From the NCBI GenBank assembly GCA_023846275.1, contig CM043869.1, positions 15,037,501 to 15,101,500 on the forward strand: a stretch of 64,000 nt of DNA, written 5' to 3'. Positions 63,150 through 64,000 of this stretch are shown here, piece after piece. Source of the stretch: Vanilla planifolia (taxonomy: Eukaryota; Streptophyta; Magnoliopsida; Asparagales; Orchidaceae). Position numbers and translations under genes: made by a program. Numbering within the stretch: the stretch's first letter is position 1; each line of letters starts with the position of its first letter. The notes below the pieces were generated by a model, which searched no databases, was not told the origin of the DNA, and saw only the letters and a list, made by a program, of their open reading frames with translations.

Positions 63150-63640
63150 TCTATACTTTTAAGTAGTAATTGTTTGCTTTTTTACATGAAAGAAGGTACA
63201 TCACTTTATGAGCATCTAGTATTGTTTGGTTTGTTGAAAGAAAATTGCATCTTGATCTTACAAATAATGTGATCCCTAGTTTCTTCATGTGATTAGTTGA
63301 TATCAAGTTCTTTTGACTACCTATGTTAATTATTTTCTTAATGAACTCCACTTAAAATCAATGGGGGAAATAACTCTTCTCAGAATTTCTTCTCTTTTTA
63401 TACTGTTCTTGTTCTTGTTGTTTTCGCCTACAAGCCAAGCATTGGCTTAGCGATTTGCTTGGTTTGGAGCATTTAACCCTTCTTAGTAATGTTTATTACT
63501 TGTTTCTCGAAATCTTTGCTCTACCCTTTGTATGCAAGTCTTGGTATAGTCTCCAACATTTCTTGTCGATATTCTTGCTTTTTTGGCAATTACTAGAATA
63601 ATTCCTTAGGTCTTACTTTTATTTTCTTGAGATTGACCAT
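63150..63640 (-). pseudogene. Broken retrotransposon gag zinc-finger/aspartic protease relic
   Basis: On the minus strand, NCQKSKNIDKKCWRLYQDLH (about 63600-63540) follows the plant retroelement pattern CKKxGHxxxxCWxLHPEL with G and H replaced. Further on, 63351-63259 reads IINIGSQKNLISTNHMKKLG, matching the retropepsin line IIDSGSQxNLISxxLVxKLG with the catalytic Asp changed to Asn. The two parts are in different frames with stops between. No polymerase relic was found to the left. Confidence 0.6.
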
Positions 63641-64000
63641 TTCTTGATTGGAGGCTTTTGTAATGCCTTGGTGTCATGTTACAGAAAACTTAAACTTAAC
63701 AATACTTGATAACAGCCCAAAAAATTAAATATTTGGGTTAAAAGAGAGTGAATAGCATTTTTGGAGGTCACAAACCAAAATGAGTAAGGGTGGTAATAAA
63801 ACATCTCAATCCACAAATCATTTCTTAGAGAACATCCAAATAAAAGTAACATACATGATACCAAAATTGTCATAAATATAAAAACTGAAATAAACATGAA
63901 AATGCATCATCTAGAAATAATACAATAAAGTCTTCACATACATATTATTTCTTATAGAACTATTAAATAGAAACACATTCTTATACTCATAGTTCAAAGC

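Noticed and set aside
1-64000. tRNA, rRNA, CRISPR arrays, organelle-DNA insertions, integrated viral genes
   Set aside because: No T-loop plus acceptor-stem pattern, no regularly spaced direct repeats, no recognisable plastid or mitochondrial gene segment and no viral coat or movement protein wording was seen by eye. A tRNAscan/BLAST run could still find something faint.

Overview
This is a 64 kb piece of a plant nuclear genome. It is very AT-rich and consists mostly of decayed repeats. Two protein-coding genes are well supported: an intron-containing MBD8-like chromatin protein on the minus strand (45855-54076) and an intronless PORR-domain organellar RNA-binding protein on the plus strand (59688-60920). 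Both genes are strikingly GC-rich at the 5' end and become AT-rich towards the 3' end. That gradient is typical of monocots, so I infer a monocot, but this is not proven. There is no bacterial-style operon, CRISPR array, rRNA or recognisable tRNA.

Layout. 1-28.5 kb is gene-poor. It holds a 5'-truncated LINE remnant (about 943-1420), microsatellites (two form large self-complementary blocks at 14.28-14.36 and 19.63-19.71 kb), clusters of a near-palindromic ATCATA..TATGAT word, two pairs of diverged dispersed repeats, and a less AT-rich island at 23.9-25.5 kb. 28.5-31.3 kb is an old LTR-retrotransposon skeleton on the minus strand, with two diverged LTRs, a degenerate tRNA-Met primer-binding site and a gag-like interior. 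32.06-36.15 kb is a roughly 2-kb unit present twice in tandem. 36.2-42.7 kb is unrecognised repeat-like DNA with two unexplained ORFs. 42.7-44.8 kb is a broken Ty1/copia pol (integrase, reverse transcriptase, RNase H) on the plus strand.

45.9-54.1 kb is the MBD8-like gene. I reconstructed four coding exons with consistent splice sites and phases, giving about 1065 residues: an N-terminal conserved block, an AT-hook, the MBD split across exons 1 and 2, a C2H2 finger and a C-terminal CxxC/CxxC module. Intron 1 contains a recent 299-bp tandem duplication. Just upstream of its promoter is a second truncated LINE (54582-54905). 54.9-59.6 kb is AT-rich with no gene seen. The PORR gene follows, preceded by a telo-box and encoding a clear mitochondrial-type presequence. 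63.15-63.64 kb holds a broken gag zinc-finger/protease relict on the minus strand.

The two genes are divergently oriented but more than 5 kb apart and are not obviously co-regulated. I did not find a convincing new biological system. The most informative items are the MBD8 domain architecture, the intronic duplication, the tandem 2-kb repeats with transition-biased divergence, and several structured AT-rich repeats.
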